A DNA stretch of 64,000 nt from Blastococcus sp. Marseille-P5729 (lineage in GTDB: Bacteria > Actinomycetota > Actinomycetes > Mycobacteriales > Antricoccaceae), in NCBI RefSeq assembly GCF_900292035.1, contig NZ_OMPO01000003.1:1-64000 (forward strand). Direction: 5' to 3'. Below the pieces are notes generated by a model. It had not been told where the DNA came from, ran no database searches, and saw nothing but the letters and a program-made list of their open reading frames with translations. Every line of letters begins with the position of its first letter. Position 1 is the first letter of the stretch. Of the stretch, positions 46,734 to 54,859 are shown in pieces. Position numbers and translations under genes: made by a program.

Positions 46734-48429
46734 GGCGCTACTGGCCACCGCCGCCATCGCCGTCGCCCTGGCGGCCGCCGACACCTACGTCGTCGTGCTC
46801 GCGCTGACCGACATGATGGCCGGTGTCGGGGTTGGGATCGGCGCGCTGCAGCAGGCCACCCCGATCATCAGCGGGTTCCTGCTCGGCTACGTCGCGGTGC
46901 TCCCACTGATCGGCCGGATAGCAGACCTGACCTCGCGGCAGAAGGTGCTGTTGTGGTGCCTGATTGTTTTCGTCGCCGGGTCGGCCCTCACCGCGCTCGC
47001 CCACGACCTGCCGACCCTGGTCGCGGGGCGGGTGGTCCAAGGAGTCGGCGGTGGCGGCCTGGTGCCGGCGACGCTCGCGATCGTCGGCGAGCTGTGGCCA
47101 CCGGACCGGCGCGGCGTACCGCTGGGCATCGTCGGCGCCGTGCAGGAGATCGGCAGCGTCGTCGGCCCCCTGCTCGGTGCGCTCGTGCTCGCAGTCGCCG
47201 ATTGGCGAGCGATCTTCTGGCTCAACGCGGTCCTCGGCGTCCTGCTCGCCCTGATGGTTCTCCTCCTCGGGCGTGCCCGGTCACCCGAGACCGCGGACCC
47301 CCGCCAGCGGAACCGCCCGCCGTACGCCGCCGCCTCGCGGTCCCGGTCCGTGCTCCGCGCCGGCGTGTGGGTGCTCGGTGCGGCGATCACGGCGCTGGCG
47401 CTCGCGGCGCCCGAGTCGCTGGTGACCTCGGTGGCGTACGGCGGACCGTTCGTGCCCTTCGAGGGGGCGTCGTCCCGACTGCTGACCCCCATCGGCGTCA
47501 CCGGCCTGACGCTGCTGGCGCTCGCGACCGCCTTGACCGCTCCCGCGCTCTGGCCACTGCTGCGTCAGGCCGATCTGCCCGGGGCGCTCCTCCTCGGTGG
47601 TGCCCTCGGGTGCATCGTGGTCACCTTCGCCGCGGCCGAGCCGGAGCGCGAGGTCGTCGGCCCACTGGGATACGCCCTGCTTCCGGTCGCCGCGCTGCTT
47701 ACCGCGGGCTTCCTGTGGCACCAGCGGCGGCCCGCCCATCCTGTGGTCCCGCGTGGACCGCTCCCCCGCCGCAGCGTCATCGCCCTCGTCGTCAGCCTGC
47801 TGGTCGGGGTGGCGCTCGTGGCGGGCGTCGTGGACGTGCCGGTGCTGGCGCACCTGACCCACACCGATTCGCAGGTCGGCGCGGCTTTCGTGCTCGTGCG
47901 CTTCCTCATCGCTGTCCCGGTGGGTGCGTTCCTCGGCGGCGCTGCGCTGCGCCGGTGCGGTGACGGGCTGGTAACCGCCGTCGGCCTCGCCCTCGCGGCG
48001 GCAGGGCTGGCGATCATGGCGACCTGGGGCGAGGGCTCGCTGCGCTCGGCAGCGTCGTACGTCGTCCTCGTCGCCGTGGGCCTCGGCGTCGGGCTCGCGC
48101 TCGCTCCCGTCAACAACACAATGCTGGCTGAGACCGGCCGCGCGCTGCACGGGACGGTGTCCTCGCTGGTGGTCGTCGCGCGCATGGTCGGCATGGTCGT
48201 AGGCCTGGCGGTGCTGACCGGCATTGGCCTGCACGCTTACTACCGCGAGGTCGAGGCACTGCCGGACCGCACGGACGGTGACGCCTTGCTGCAGGCCGGG
48301 CTCGTCCAGGTGCACGCGGTGTTCATCGGGGCGGCGCTCGCGGCGGCACTCGGGGCTGCGCTGGCCGTCGCGCTCGGGGTGCGCCGGCGGACAGCCGCTG
48401 TGGCGGAGCGCATAGTCACGATTGGGTGA
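46714..48429 (+). CDS. MFS transporter, P55/Rv1410c-like partner of LprG
   Basis: 571 residues, 14 predicted helices, from a TTG lying within the end of lprG. Motif A equivalent LIGRIADLTSRQKVLLW and motif C-like GAVQEIGSVVGPLLGALVLA are present. Long form of the DHA2 type. By synteny with mycobacterial lprG-Rv1410c it probably exports or flips lipid cargo delivered to LprG. Start choice rests on overlap and on the hydrophobic first helix ALLATAAIAVALAAADTYVV. Confidence 0.88.
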   Translation: MRSPAPRALLATAAIAVALAAADTYVVVLALTDMMAGVGVGIGALQQATPIISGFLLGYVAVLPLIGRIADLTSRQKVLLWCLIVFVAGSALTALAHDLPTLVAGRVVQGVGGGGLVPATLAIVGELWPPDRRGVPLGIVGAVQEIGSVVGPLLGALVLAVADWRAIFWLNAVLGVLLALMVLLLGRARSPETADPRQRNRPPYAAASRSRSVLRAGVWVLGAAITALALAAPESLVTSVAYGGPFVPFEGASSRLLTPIGVTGLTLLALATALTAPALWPLLRQADLPGALLLGGALGCIVVTFAAAEPEREVVGPLGYALLPVAALLTAGFLWHQRRPAHPVVPRGPLPRRSVIALVVSLLVGVALVAGVVDVPVLAHLTHTDSQVGAAFVLVRFLIAVPVGAFLGGAALRRCGDGLVTAVGLALAAAGLAIMATWGEGSLRSAASYVVLVAVGLGVGLALAPVNNTMLAETGRALHGTVSSLVVVARMVGMVVGLAVLTGIGLHAYYREVEALPDRTDGDALLQAGLVQVHAVFIGAALAAALGAALAVALGVRRRTAAVAERIVTIG

Positions 48430-48506
48430 TCTTTCGGCATAGCCGGTTGTGGGGCCCGGGGGCGTCATGTTCCATTGATGCGTTCGCCGATTGGAAAGAA
48501 GTGCCG

Positions 48507-49475
48507 ATGACGCTGGCCCGTACCCGACGCGCGCTGTCGGCCGCGATCTCCTTGATCGCGGCGCTGTTGCTGCTCAGCGCCTGCGCCACCGGCGCCCCGC
48601 AGGAGGGCTCCTCACCGACCGCCGCCGGCCCCTTGTCGAGCGAAGCGACCAGCAGTGATCCGCCGCCCACGACGTCCGAGGCTCCGCCGAGCTCAGCTGA
48701 GCCCACGCCCACCCCGGAGACGACGACCCCGGCGCCCACGACGACGTCGGAGGCACCGGCCGTTGACCAGCCGACCGTCGTCTACACCAAGGCCGCCGCC
48801 ACCGTGAATCCAGGCGAAGCGGTCCAGGTGACGATTACCGTCCAGACCCCCAACCCGGGAGTCCCGTTCGGCGACGTAACCCTCATGGTGGACGGCGCGC
48901 CGTACGCCTCGGCCACGCTCAACCAGGCCGGCAGCATGTCGTTCACCCTCAAGAACCTCACCGAGGGCGACCACACCTACCAGGGCGTGTTCGCGGGCAA
49001 CCCGACCTACCTGGCCTCGCAGAGCAACACCAAGATGATCCACGTGCTCACTGCCGCGGAGATCGAGGCTGCCAAGAAGAAGAAGGAAGAGCAGGCGGCC
49101 GCCGCGGCCAACAACCCCTGCCCGGCCAACGCGAAGGCGTGCATCGACCTGACCAACAACACCACCTGGTTGCAGTCCAACGGCGTGGTCACGGCCGGAC
49201 CGTTCAAGCAGATCGCCGGCCGCGCCGGGCATCGCACCCCCACCGGCATGTTCACCGTCCAGTGGAAGAACAAGGACCACAAGTCCCAGGAGTTCAACCA
49301 GGCGCCAATGCCGTACGCAATCTTCTTCACCACCACTGGCGTCGCCTTCCACGTCGGCTCGCTCAGCACCCCGTCGCACGGCTGCATCCATCTCAGCGAG
49401 AGCGCGGCGAAGATCTACTGGGATGCCCTCAATCCCGGCGACCGCGTGTACGTCTTCGGATCGGCGCAGTACTAG
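48507..49475 (+). CDS. L,D-transpeptidase with Ig-like domain (YkuD lipoprotein)
   Basis: 322 residues from the ATG at 48507 (GGAAAGAAG upstream). Lipobox LLLLSAC, Thr/Pro-rich wall-spanning linker, an Ig-like domain (VYTKAAATVNPGEAVQVTIT to MIHV), a coiled Ala/Lys/Glu stretch, then a YkuD domain with catalytic HVGSLSTPSHGCIHL (Cys in SHGC). Makes 3-3 peptidoglycan cross-links or attaches proteins. The usual Arg after SHGC-x is His here, as in some actinobacterial members. Confidence 0.9.
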   Translation: MTLARTRRALSAAISLIAALLLLSACATGAPQEGSSPTAAGPLSSEATSSDPPPTTSEAPPSSAEPTPTPETTTPAPTTTSEAPAVDQPTVVYTKAAATVNPGEAVQVTITVQTPNPGVPFGDVTLMVDGAPYASATLNQAGSMSFTLKNLTEGDHTYQGVFAGNPTYLASQSNTKMIHVLTAAEIEAAKKKKEEQAAAAANNPCPANAKACIDLTNNTTWLQSNGVVTAGPFKQIAGRAGHRTPTGMFTVQWKNKDHKSQEFNQAPMPYAIFFTTTGVAFHVGSLSTPSHGCIHLSESAAKIYWDALNPGDRVYVFGSAQY

Positions 49476-49482
49476 CCCCGCC

Positions 49483-50064
49483 ATGCGTACGGGAGGACCG
49501 CGACTGCTCCTGGCTGCGTGCCTGTTTGCCGCCGGTTGCAGCACCGCAGCCCCGCAGGACAGCGCGGACTCGGATACATCCGCCCCGGCCGCCACTGCCG
49601 GGCAGCCATCCGAGACCGGCGCCTCCGACGCCGCGCCGAGCGATGCCGTACCCACCTCGGCCTCGGCACAGGCCTCGACCGTCGACGGCCCCTGCCCGTA
49701 TCTCGAGCAGGACTTCATCGAGCTCACGATCGGTCAGCGAATCGGCAAGGTCAGCGTCACGACAACGACGCCGGCGTACGGCCCGTTGCCTCGCTGTGAC
49801 TTCCAGCGCGGCAGCGGTGAGCCCGCTGCGGTCGTCGACACCCGTACCATCGAGGCCGGTCAAGGCCTGGAGAAGGCCCTCGAGGCAGTTCCGGGCGGCA
49901 ACCCCGTCGACGTCGGTGAGGGCGGGTCGGTCCAGGTGTACAACGGTGAGGACCGAACCGAGCTCGCAGCGTACGAAGGCACCACGCTCGTCACGGTCAG
50001 ACTCAACCAGGAAAGCTCGCTCGAAGCCATCGAGATCGCCGGGCAGGTCTTCGCCAGCATCTGA
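49483..50064 (+). CDS. DUF2020 family lipoprotein
   Basis: 193 residues. Signal with lipobox LFAAGC, Ser/Ala/Thr linker, then the DUF2020 domain: PCPYLEQDFIELTIGQRIGK, LPRCDFQRGSGEPAAVVDTR and TLVTVRLNQESSLEAIEIAG. The two cysteines (CPYL and RCDF) probably form a disulfide. DUF2020 proteins are actinobacterial cell-surface proteins of unknown role. The ATG lies eight bases after the L,D-transpeptidase stop, so cotranscription is likely. Confidence 0.88.
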   Translation: MRTGGPRLLLAACLFAAGCSTAAPQDSADSDTSAPAATAGQPSETGASDAAPSDAVPTSASAQASTVDGPCPYLEQDFIELTIGQRIGKVSVTTTTPAYGPLPRCDFQRGSGEPAAVVDTRTIEAGQGLEKALEAVPGGNPVDVGEGGSVQVYNGEDRTELAAYEGTTLVTVRLNQESSLEAIEIAGQVFASI

Positions 50065-50141
50065 CCGTGCCGCCCCGTCGCTCCGCCTGGTCCACTCTGA
50101 GCGAACACGACGGGTCGGGCTGCGCCATTCGTGAAACGATA

Positions 50142-50238
50142 GCGACCATGACCTTCGCAACTCTGCATACTGTGCTCTTCGCGGGGTCGTACTACTCACC
50201 CACCGAAAGGCGACCATGACCTTCGCAACCCTGCACAC
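50142..50238. repeat. Direct repeat duplicating the ppiA start
   Basis: A 29-base segment (50142-50170) starting GCGACCATGACCTTCGCAAC is repeated at 50210-50238 with two mismatches, 68 bases apart. The second copy is the real ppiA start. Confidence 0.9.
50148..50219 (+). CDS. Upstream ORF (23 codons) coupled to ppiA
   Basis: Begins at the duplicated start (MTFATLHT, same first eight residues as PpiA), continues VLFAGSYYSPTERRP, and stops at TGA overlapping the ppiA ATG as ATGA. Its own ribosome site is weak (ACGATAGCG), while ppiA has GAAAGG. It may act as a leader peptide for translational coupling or be a duplication relic. Confidence 0.45.
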   Translation: MTFATLHTVLFAGSYYSPTERRP

Positions 50239-50740
50239 GAATAAAGGCGACATCCGGGTCGAGCTGTTCGACAACCACGCCCCCAAGACGGTCCGCAACT
50301 TCGTCGAGCTCGCTGAAGGCTCGCGTGAGTGGACGCATCCCGGCACCAACAAGAAGACCAACGACCCGCTGTACGACGGCGTCATCTTCCACCGCATCAT
50401 CCAGGGTTTCATGATCCAGGGCGGTGACCCGCTCGGTCAGGGCTTCGGCGGCCCGGGCTATGTCTTCGACGATGAGATCCACCCCGAGCTGCAGTTCGAC
50501 AAGAAGTACCAGCTCGCCATGGCGAACGCCGGCAAGCGCGGCGGCAAGGGCACCAACGGCTCGCAGTTCTTCATCACGACCACGGCGCCGAACTGGCTCA
50601 ACGGCAAGCACACTATCTTCGGTGAGGTCGCGGACGACGAGTCGAAGAAGGTCGTCGACGCGATCGAGGCCGTCGCCACCGACCGCAACGACAAGCCGCT
50701 CGAGGACGTCGTCATCAACTCGGTCACCATCGAGAAGTAG
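50216..50740 (+). CDS. ppiA: Peptidyl-prolyl cis-trans isomerase, cyclophilin type
   Basis: 174-residue cytosolic cyclophilin. Catalytic features: FHRIIQGFMIQGGDPLGQGF, MANAGKRGGKGTNGSQFFIT and WLNGKHTIFGEV. Accelerates proline isomerisation in folding. Standard position after the gyrA/tRNA block. The start region is duplicated 68 bases upstream. A TTG-started rhomboid gene follows six bases after the stop. Confidence 0.97.
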   Translation: MTFATLHTNKGDIRVELFDNHAPKTVRNFVELAEGSREWTHPGTNKKTNDPLYDGVIFHRIIQGFMIQGGDPLGQGFGGPGYVFDDEIHPELQFDKKYQLAMANAGKRGGKGTNGSQFFITTTAPNWLNGKHTIFGEVADDESKKVVDAIEAVATDRNDKPLEDVVINSVTIEK

Positions 50741-50746
50741 CGCGCG

Positions 50747-51544
50747 TTGACCTACCCGCCGTCCGCCGGAGCGCCGTCCCCCAGCGAGGGGTACGGCGCT
50801 CCGGCGCACTGCTACCGGCATCCGGATCGCCAGACCGGTCTGGCGTGCACGCGCTGCGAGCGCCCGATCTGCCCCGACTGCCTCAACCCCGCCGCCGTCG
50901 GGTTCCAGTGCCCGGAGTGCGTCGCCGAAGGCCGCGCGTCGCTGAGTCAGCCGTCGGTGCGGCGTACGGCGCTGGTCCGCTCACACGTACAGCCGGTCGT
51001 CACCTACGGCTTGATCGCGCTCAACGTGCTGATGTACGTCGCGACGGTCGTGCAGTCCGGCAGCGTCAGCAACAACCAGTACTCCGGGCTGTTCCAGGAC
51101 CTCGCGATGTGGGGGCCGCTGGTGCGGCAGGGCGAGGTCTGGCGGATGGGCAGCTCGACCTTCCTGCACTACGGGCTGACACACGTCGCGGTGAACATGA
51201 TCTCGCTGTTCATCATCGGCCGCGACATCGAGCAGGTGCTCGGCAAGTGGCGCTATCTGCTGGTCTACCTGCTCGCGGGCCTCGGTGGTTCGGTCGCTGT
51301 CCTGCTCTTCACCCCGAATGCGGTGGTGGCCGGTGCCTCCGGATCGGTGTTCGGGCTGCTCGGCGCGGCGGGCGTGATCATGCTGCGCAACAAGCAAAAC
51401 ATGCAGCCGCTCATCGGCATCCTCGTGCTGAACGCCGTGATCTCGTTCATGCCCGGCATCTCGCTCGCTGCGCATCTCGGTGGCTTGCTCGTGGGCGCCG
51501 CGCTCACCTTCCTGCTGGTGCAGCTCACACCCAGCCGCCGCTAA
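50747..51544 (+). CDS. Rhomboid family intramembrane serine protease with zinc finger
   Basis: 265 residues from a TTG. N-terminal B-box-like zinc finger with Cys22, His25, Cys34, Cys37, Cys42, Cys45, Cys55 and Cys58. Six helices follow, with HxxxHxxxN (His141, His146, Asn150), the catalytic serine in AGASGSVFGL (Ser198) and catalytic His243 (AAHLGG). All key residues are intact. Cleaves membrane proteins within the bilayer; substrate unknown. Compare the second rhomboid at 52883, which is catalytically dead. Confidence 0.93.
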   Translation: MTYPPSAGAPSPSEGYGAPAHCYRHPDRQTGLACTRCERPICPDCLNPAAVGFQCPECVAEGRASLSQPSVRRTALVRSHVQPVVTYGLIALNVLMYVATVVQSGSVSNNQYSGLFQDLAMWGPLVRQGEVWRMGSSTFLHYGLTHVAVNMISLFIIGRDIEQVLGKWRYLLVYLLAGLGGSVAVLLFTPNAVVAGASGSVFGLLGAAGVIMLRNKQNMQPLIGILVLNAVISFMPGISLAAHLGGLLVGAALTFLLVQLTPSRR

Positions 51545-51555
51545 CTCGGGGAACG

Positions 51556-52707
51556 CTATCGGGCCAGCGCGCCGATCCGCTCCACGGCCTCGGTGAGCAC
51601 GGCGGGCGAGCAGGCGAAGTTGATCCGGGCGAAGCCCGCCCCCGTCGCCCCGAAGCTGGGGCCCGGGTTCAGCGCCACTCGCGCCTCGGTCAGGATCTTG
51701 CCGGCGGGGTCGGCACCCCAGTCGTACGCCGAGAGGTCCAGCCAGCCCAGGTAGGTCGCCTCCGCGGGCACATAGCCGGCCTGGGGGAGGTGTGTCGCGA
51801 CCAGCTCGCCCAGCAGGTCGCGGTTCGCCGACAGCTCTCGTACGGCCTGCTCCAGCCACTGGCCACCCGCGGCCCACGCTCGCTCCGAGGCGAGCATCCC
51901 GAGGTGTCCGGCGGACGACGAGGACTGCGGCGGGATCCGGCCGGCCCGCTCCCGGCTGCGGCCGTCGGCCGAGACCACCTGGGCGCACTTCAAGCCCGCG
52001 AGGTTCCACGCCTTGCTCGCGGCCAGCACGCTCACCCCGACCTCGCGCGCCGCATCGCTGACCGTCAGGAAGGGCGTGAACGACGCGCCCTCCAACGGCA
52101 GCGGTCCGTGGATCTCGTCGGCGATCACCAGCACGTCGTACTCCGCTGCGAGGTCGGCCAACGCGCCCAGCTCCTCCGATCGCCACGCCCGCCCGACCGG
52201 ATTCGCCGGGTTGCACAGCAAATAGACCCGCGCACCGGCCGCGAACGCCGCCCGCAGTCCATCGAGGTCGAAGTGCCAGCCGTCGTCCTCGCACCGCAAC
52301 GGCACGTCGACCACCTCGCCGCCGGCCAGCGCGGTCCAGGACCGGAAGGGTGGATAGATCGGTGAGCTGATCACGACCCGGTCACCGGGGTCGACATGCG
52401 CGCGCATCAGCTCGATCATGCCGACGCCGACGTCCCCGACCACCCGCACCTGCTCCGGGTCGATCTGCCACCTCCAGTGCTGGGCCGCGTACTCCGCAAG
52501 TGCCTGTTCCAAGCGGCCGTCCACGATCCGGTACCCGGTGTCGCCGATCCGGACGGCCTCCAGCAGCCGCTGCTCGATCGGCGGCGCGAGCGCACAGTCC
52601 ATCTCCGCCACCCACAACGGCAGGACGTCGGCGTCGTACTGCCGGTACTTCATGCTGGAACGCGCGCGAAGGTCTGCCGTGTCGAGGGTGAAGATCTGGC
52701 TCGTCAT
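51556..52707 (-). CDS. PLP-dependent aminotransferase, PatB/MalY type (cystathionine beta-lyase-like)
   Basis: 383 residues from the ATG at 52707. Fold-type I enzyme: VLPLWVAEMDCALAPPIEQR, NPANPVGRAWRSEELGALAD, VIADEIHGPLPLEGASFTPF and the Schiff-base lysine in LAASKAWNLAGLKCAQVVSA. The VAEMD and HGP patterns are typical of MalY/PatB C-S lyases. It probably cleaves cystathionine or a related thiol conjugate. Convergent with the zinc-finger rhomboid, 11 bases away. The frame is open to 52983, beyond the plausible start. Confidence 0.9.
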   Translation of the reverse strand: MTSQIFTLDTADLRARSSMKYRQYDADVLPLWVAEMDCALAPPIEQRLLEAVRIGDTGYRIVDGRLEQALAEYAAQHWRWQIDPEQVRVVGDVGVGMIELMRAHVDPGDRVVISSPIYPPFRSWTALAGGEVVDVPLRCEDDGWHFDLDGLRAAFAAGARVYLLCNPANPVGRAWRSEELGALADLAAEYDVLVIADEIHGPLPLEGASFTPFLTVSDAAREVGVSVLAASKAWNLAGLKCAQVVSADGRSRERAGRIPPQSSSSAGHLGMLASERAWAAGGQWLEQAVRELSANRDLLGELVATHLPQAGYVPAEATYLGWLDLSAYDWGADPAGKILTEARVALNPGPSFGATGAGFARINFACSPAVLTEAVERIGALAR

Positions 52708-52882
52708 ACGGCCCATCATCCCAGCCTGGGCCGTCAGCCTCGCCCAGAGAAGGCGTCTCAGGGGCGCGACGATGGGTCTCATCCTCGCCGTTGAGGCCGT
52801 CGGCGCCGGGGCGCGCCGTCCCGGGTGAGTCCCCGGCCCGCGGGTACAGTTGAGAGATTCTTCGAACCTGAGCAGGAACGTC

Positions 52883-53587
52883 ATGACATCCGCCGAGCAG
52901 CAGGTGGTGCGCAACGAGACGCGGTCTTTCCTTCGCAAGCCGTGGATACTGTCGGTCTCGATCGCGTGCCTCGTCACGATCATCTACGTCTGGAACGTGC
53001 TTGCCGGCGGTTCCAAGCTCAGTGACACGACCCCGGCCCCGACGCTGCGCACGCTGAGCCTCGTGCCCGCGCGGGTGGTCGAAGGCGAGCTGTACCGGCT
53101 GTTCACCGCCAACCTGCTCTACTCCAGCGTCTGGTCCTTGCTGGCTTCGGTGCTGACGCTCGTGGTTGTCGGCACGGCCGTCGAGTCACGGTGGGGCGTT
53201 CGCCGATATCTGGCGTCCACCGTGATCACGGCGCTCGGCGCGACCCTACCGGTGCTGCTGTTCGAGCCGGCCGTCTCTCGCTGGGCAACTGGCAACGGTG
53301 CAGTCATGGGCCTGATCGGTGCCGCCTTCGTCGTGGCGACACGGGCCGGGTATAACCGGCTGGTCATCTCGGTCGTGGCGGCCATCGACGTGATCGTCTA
53401 CGTCTGGTTCACCCCGGAGTCCACGATCTGGGCACCGCTGGGCGGCATCGCGAGCGGCGCGATCATCGCCATGCTGCTGATCGCCGCACCCGACGACCGC
53501 CGGCGCAACAGGATCCAGGCGCTCCTGCTCGGCTCGTTCTTCCTGCTGCTGTGCGCGATCGTCGCCTTCCACGTCATCAGCCGGTAG
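52883..53587 (+). CDS. Catalytically dead rhomboid-like membrane protein (pseudo-rhomboid)
   Basis: 234 residues from the ATG at 52883 (GCAGGAACGTC). Six helices in rhomboid order with the GxxxGxxG core preserved as GNGAVMGLIGAAF (about 137-149) and the family loop GVRRYLASTVITALGA. The catalytic serine is Asn138 and the histidine position is Pro185 (APLGGIASG); the HxxxN motif is also lost. It is thus an iRhom-like pseudoprotease. Dead rhomboids elsewhere bind and traffic clients of active ones; an active paralogue lies 1.3 kb away. Confidence 0.8.
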   Translation: MTSAEQQVVRNETRSFLRKPWILSVSIACLVTIIYVWNVLAGGSKLSDTTPAPTLRTLSLVPARVVEGELYRLFTANLLYSSVWSLLASVLTLVVVGTAVESRWGVRRYLASTVITALGATLPVLLFEPAVSRWATGNGAVMGLIGAAFVVATRAGYNRLVISVVAAIDVIVYVWFTPESTIWAPLGGIASGAIIAMLLIAAPDDRRRNRIQALLLGSFFLLLCAIVAFHVISR

Positions 53588-53648
53588 CGGACCGGCCCAG
53601 CACCACGAGACGGGGGAGGACCCCGCGGCATCCCCCTAGGACGTGGGA

Positions 53649-54689
53649 TCAGCAGGCGTGGACGGCGATCATGGCCGCCATCGCGCGAAAGAACGCAGGA
53701 TCGCTCAGGTACGCCATGTGGTTGGCGGTCGGCCCATGAATGAAGGTGAAGTCGACGTCGTGCGCGCCGCGCACCCGCCCTTCGGCGGGGAAGCTCAGCA
53801 CGTCGGTCGAGCTCCAGGCGTTCCAGAGGTAGCCCAGCCGCTCCGCGGGTACTCCACAGCCCGCGGCGGCCGGGTCGAGGAACACACCGAGGTCGGCGAA
53901 CAGCCCGAGCTGGCTGGCGCTCGCGCACCAGAAGTCCACGCGGACCTCGCCCAGCTCGTCGCCGAACGCGGTCAACAGATCGAACAGCACCTGCCCGCCC
54001 ATCGAGTGCGTCAGCACCACCAGCGGCTCGGCTCCTGCCCCCGTGGCGGCGCGGTGCAGTGCATCGATGACCCGGCGGATGACGATGCCGGGCGCGCCTG
54101 CCTGGCCGCGCCCGCCGACGTACCGCAGGATGTCGCCGAGGAACAGCGGCACGAAGTCCCTGCCCGGACGCCGGATGCCGTCCATCGCCTGACGTACGGC
54201 GCGGCGTCCGAATGCGGACAGGTTGAGCGTCAGCCCCGGGGCGTCGGCGGGTAGGTGGCGCCGCAGCTCCCGCTTCAACAACCGCTCCTGCGCGTCGTGC
54301 CCGAGGCCGTCCAGCGAGCGGCGCAGCCCGCGGTCGCGCGCAACCGCCCACGATGCCTCGATCGCCTCGGGCCAGCGATTGGCCGGCAGTGCGCGCAAAA
54401 CGGCGTCCTGCAGCTGCTCCCCGAACTCGTCCTCCCCGAGCTCGGCGAGATCCGCTACCCGAGCGATCTCCTGCGGCGCTGCTCTCTTCGGCGCACCCAG
54501 GTCGCCCCAGTAGACCCGTTCGATCACGACCGCCCCCGGCTGGAAGGGGTTGAGGGTCGGTGCGACGTGCTCGCGCAGCAGTTGCTCGACCTGCGGCCAC
54601 TCCAGGCCACCGGTCAGCTTCAGCGAACTGTGGTGCAGCGGGTCGGCCATTTCGCGGATCCCGACCCCGTGCACGAACACGATGGGCAT
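53649..54689 (-). CDS. Alpha/beta hydrolase (lipase-like)
   Basis: 346 residues from the ATG at 54689; the frame also allows an ATG at 54710. Begins MPIVFVHGVGIREMADPLHH, nucleophile elbow VVLTHSMGGQVLFDLLTAFG (Ser) and late catalytic region HDVDFTFIHGPTANHMAYLS with His. The central 100 residues are helical and charged (DAQERLLKRELRRHLPADAP). It resembles PGAP1/esterase-type lipases without a signal peptide, so probably cytosolic. Substrate unknown. Confidence 0.75.
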   Translation of the reverse strand: MPIVFVHGVGIREMADPLHHSSLKLTGGLEWPQVEQLLREHVAPTLNPFQPGAVVIERVYWGDLGAPKRAAPQEIARVADLAELGEDEFGEQLQDAVLRALPANRWPEAIEASWAVARDRGLRRSLDGLGHDAQERLLKRELRRHLPADAPGLTLNLSAFGRRAVRQAMDGIRRPGRDFVPLFLGDILRYVGGRGQAGAPGIVIRRVIDALHRAATGAGAEPLVVLTHSMGGQVLFDLLTAFGDELGEVRVDFWCASASQLGLFADLGVFLDPAAAGCGVPAERLGYLWNAWSSTDVLSFPAEGRVRGAHDVDFTFIHGPTANHMAYLSDPAFFRAMAAMIAVHAC

Positions 54690-54859
54690 ATCTCCATCGT
54701 CCCCTTTCATGGAAAGCAGCGCGCCGGCACGCGCTCAAGGTCGTTGGCAGTACGAAACAGTGGGTGCCGTCACGACCGCGCTGCCACCTGGCTCTAGTGA
54801 ACCTGACATTGGCGTCATATAGTCGGGCGAGTACCCACGATTCTATGGAGGCACCACCC

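Noticed and set aside
53588-53648. Terminator between the pseudo-rhomboid and the hydrolase gene
   Set aside because: GGGGGA/TCCCCC-like matches are short and broken, so I could not draw a stable stem.
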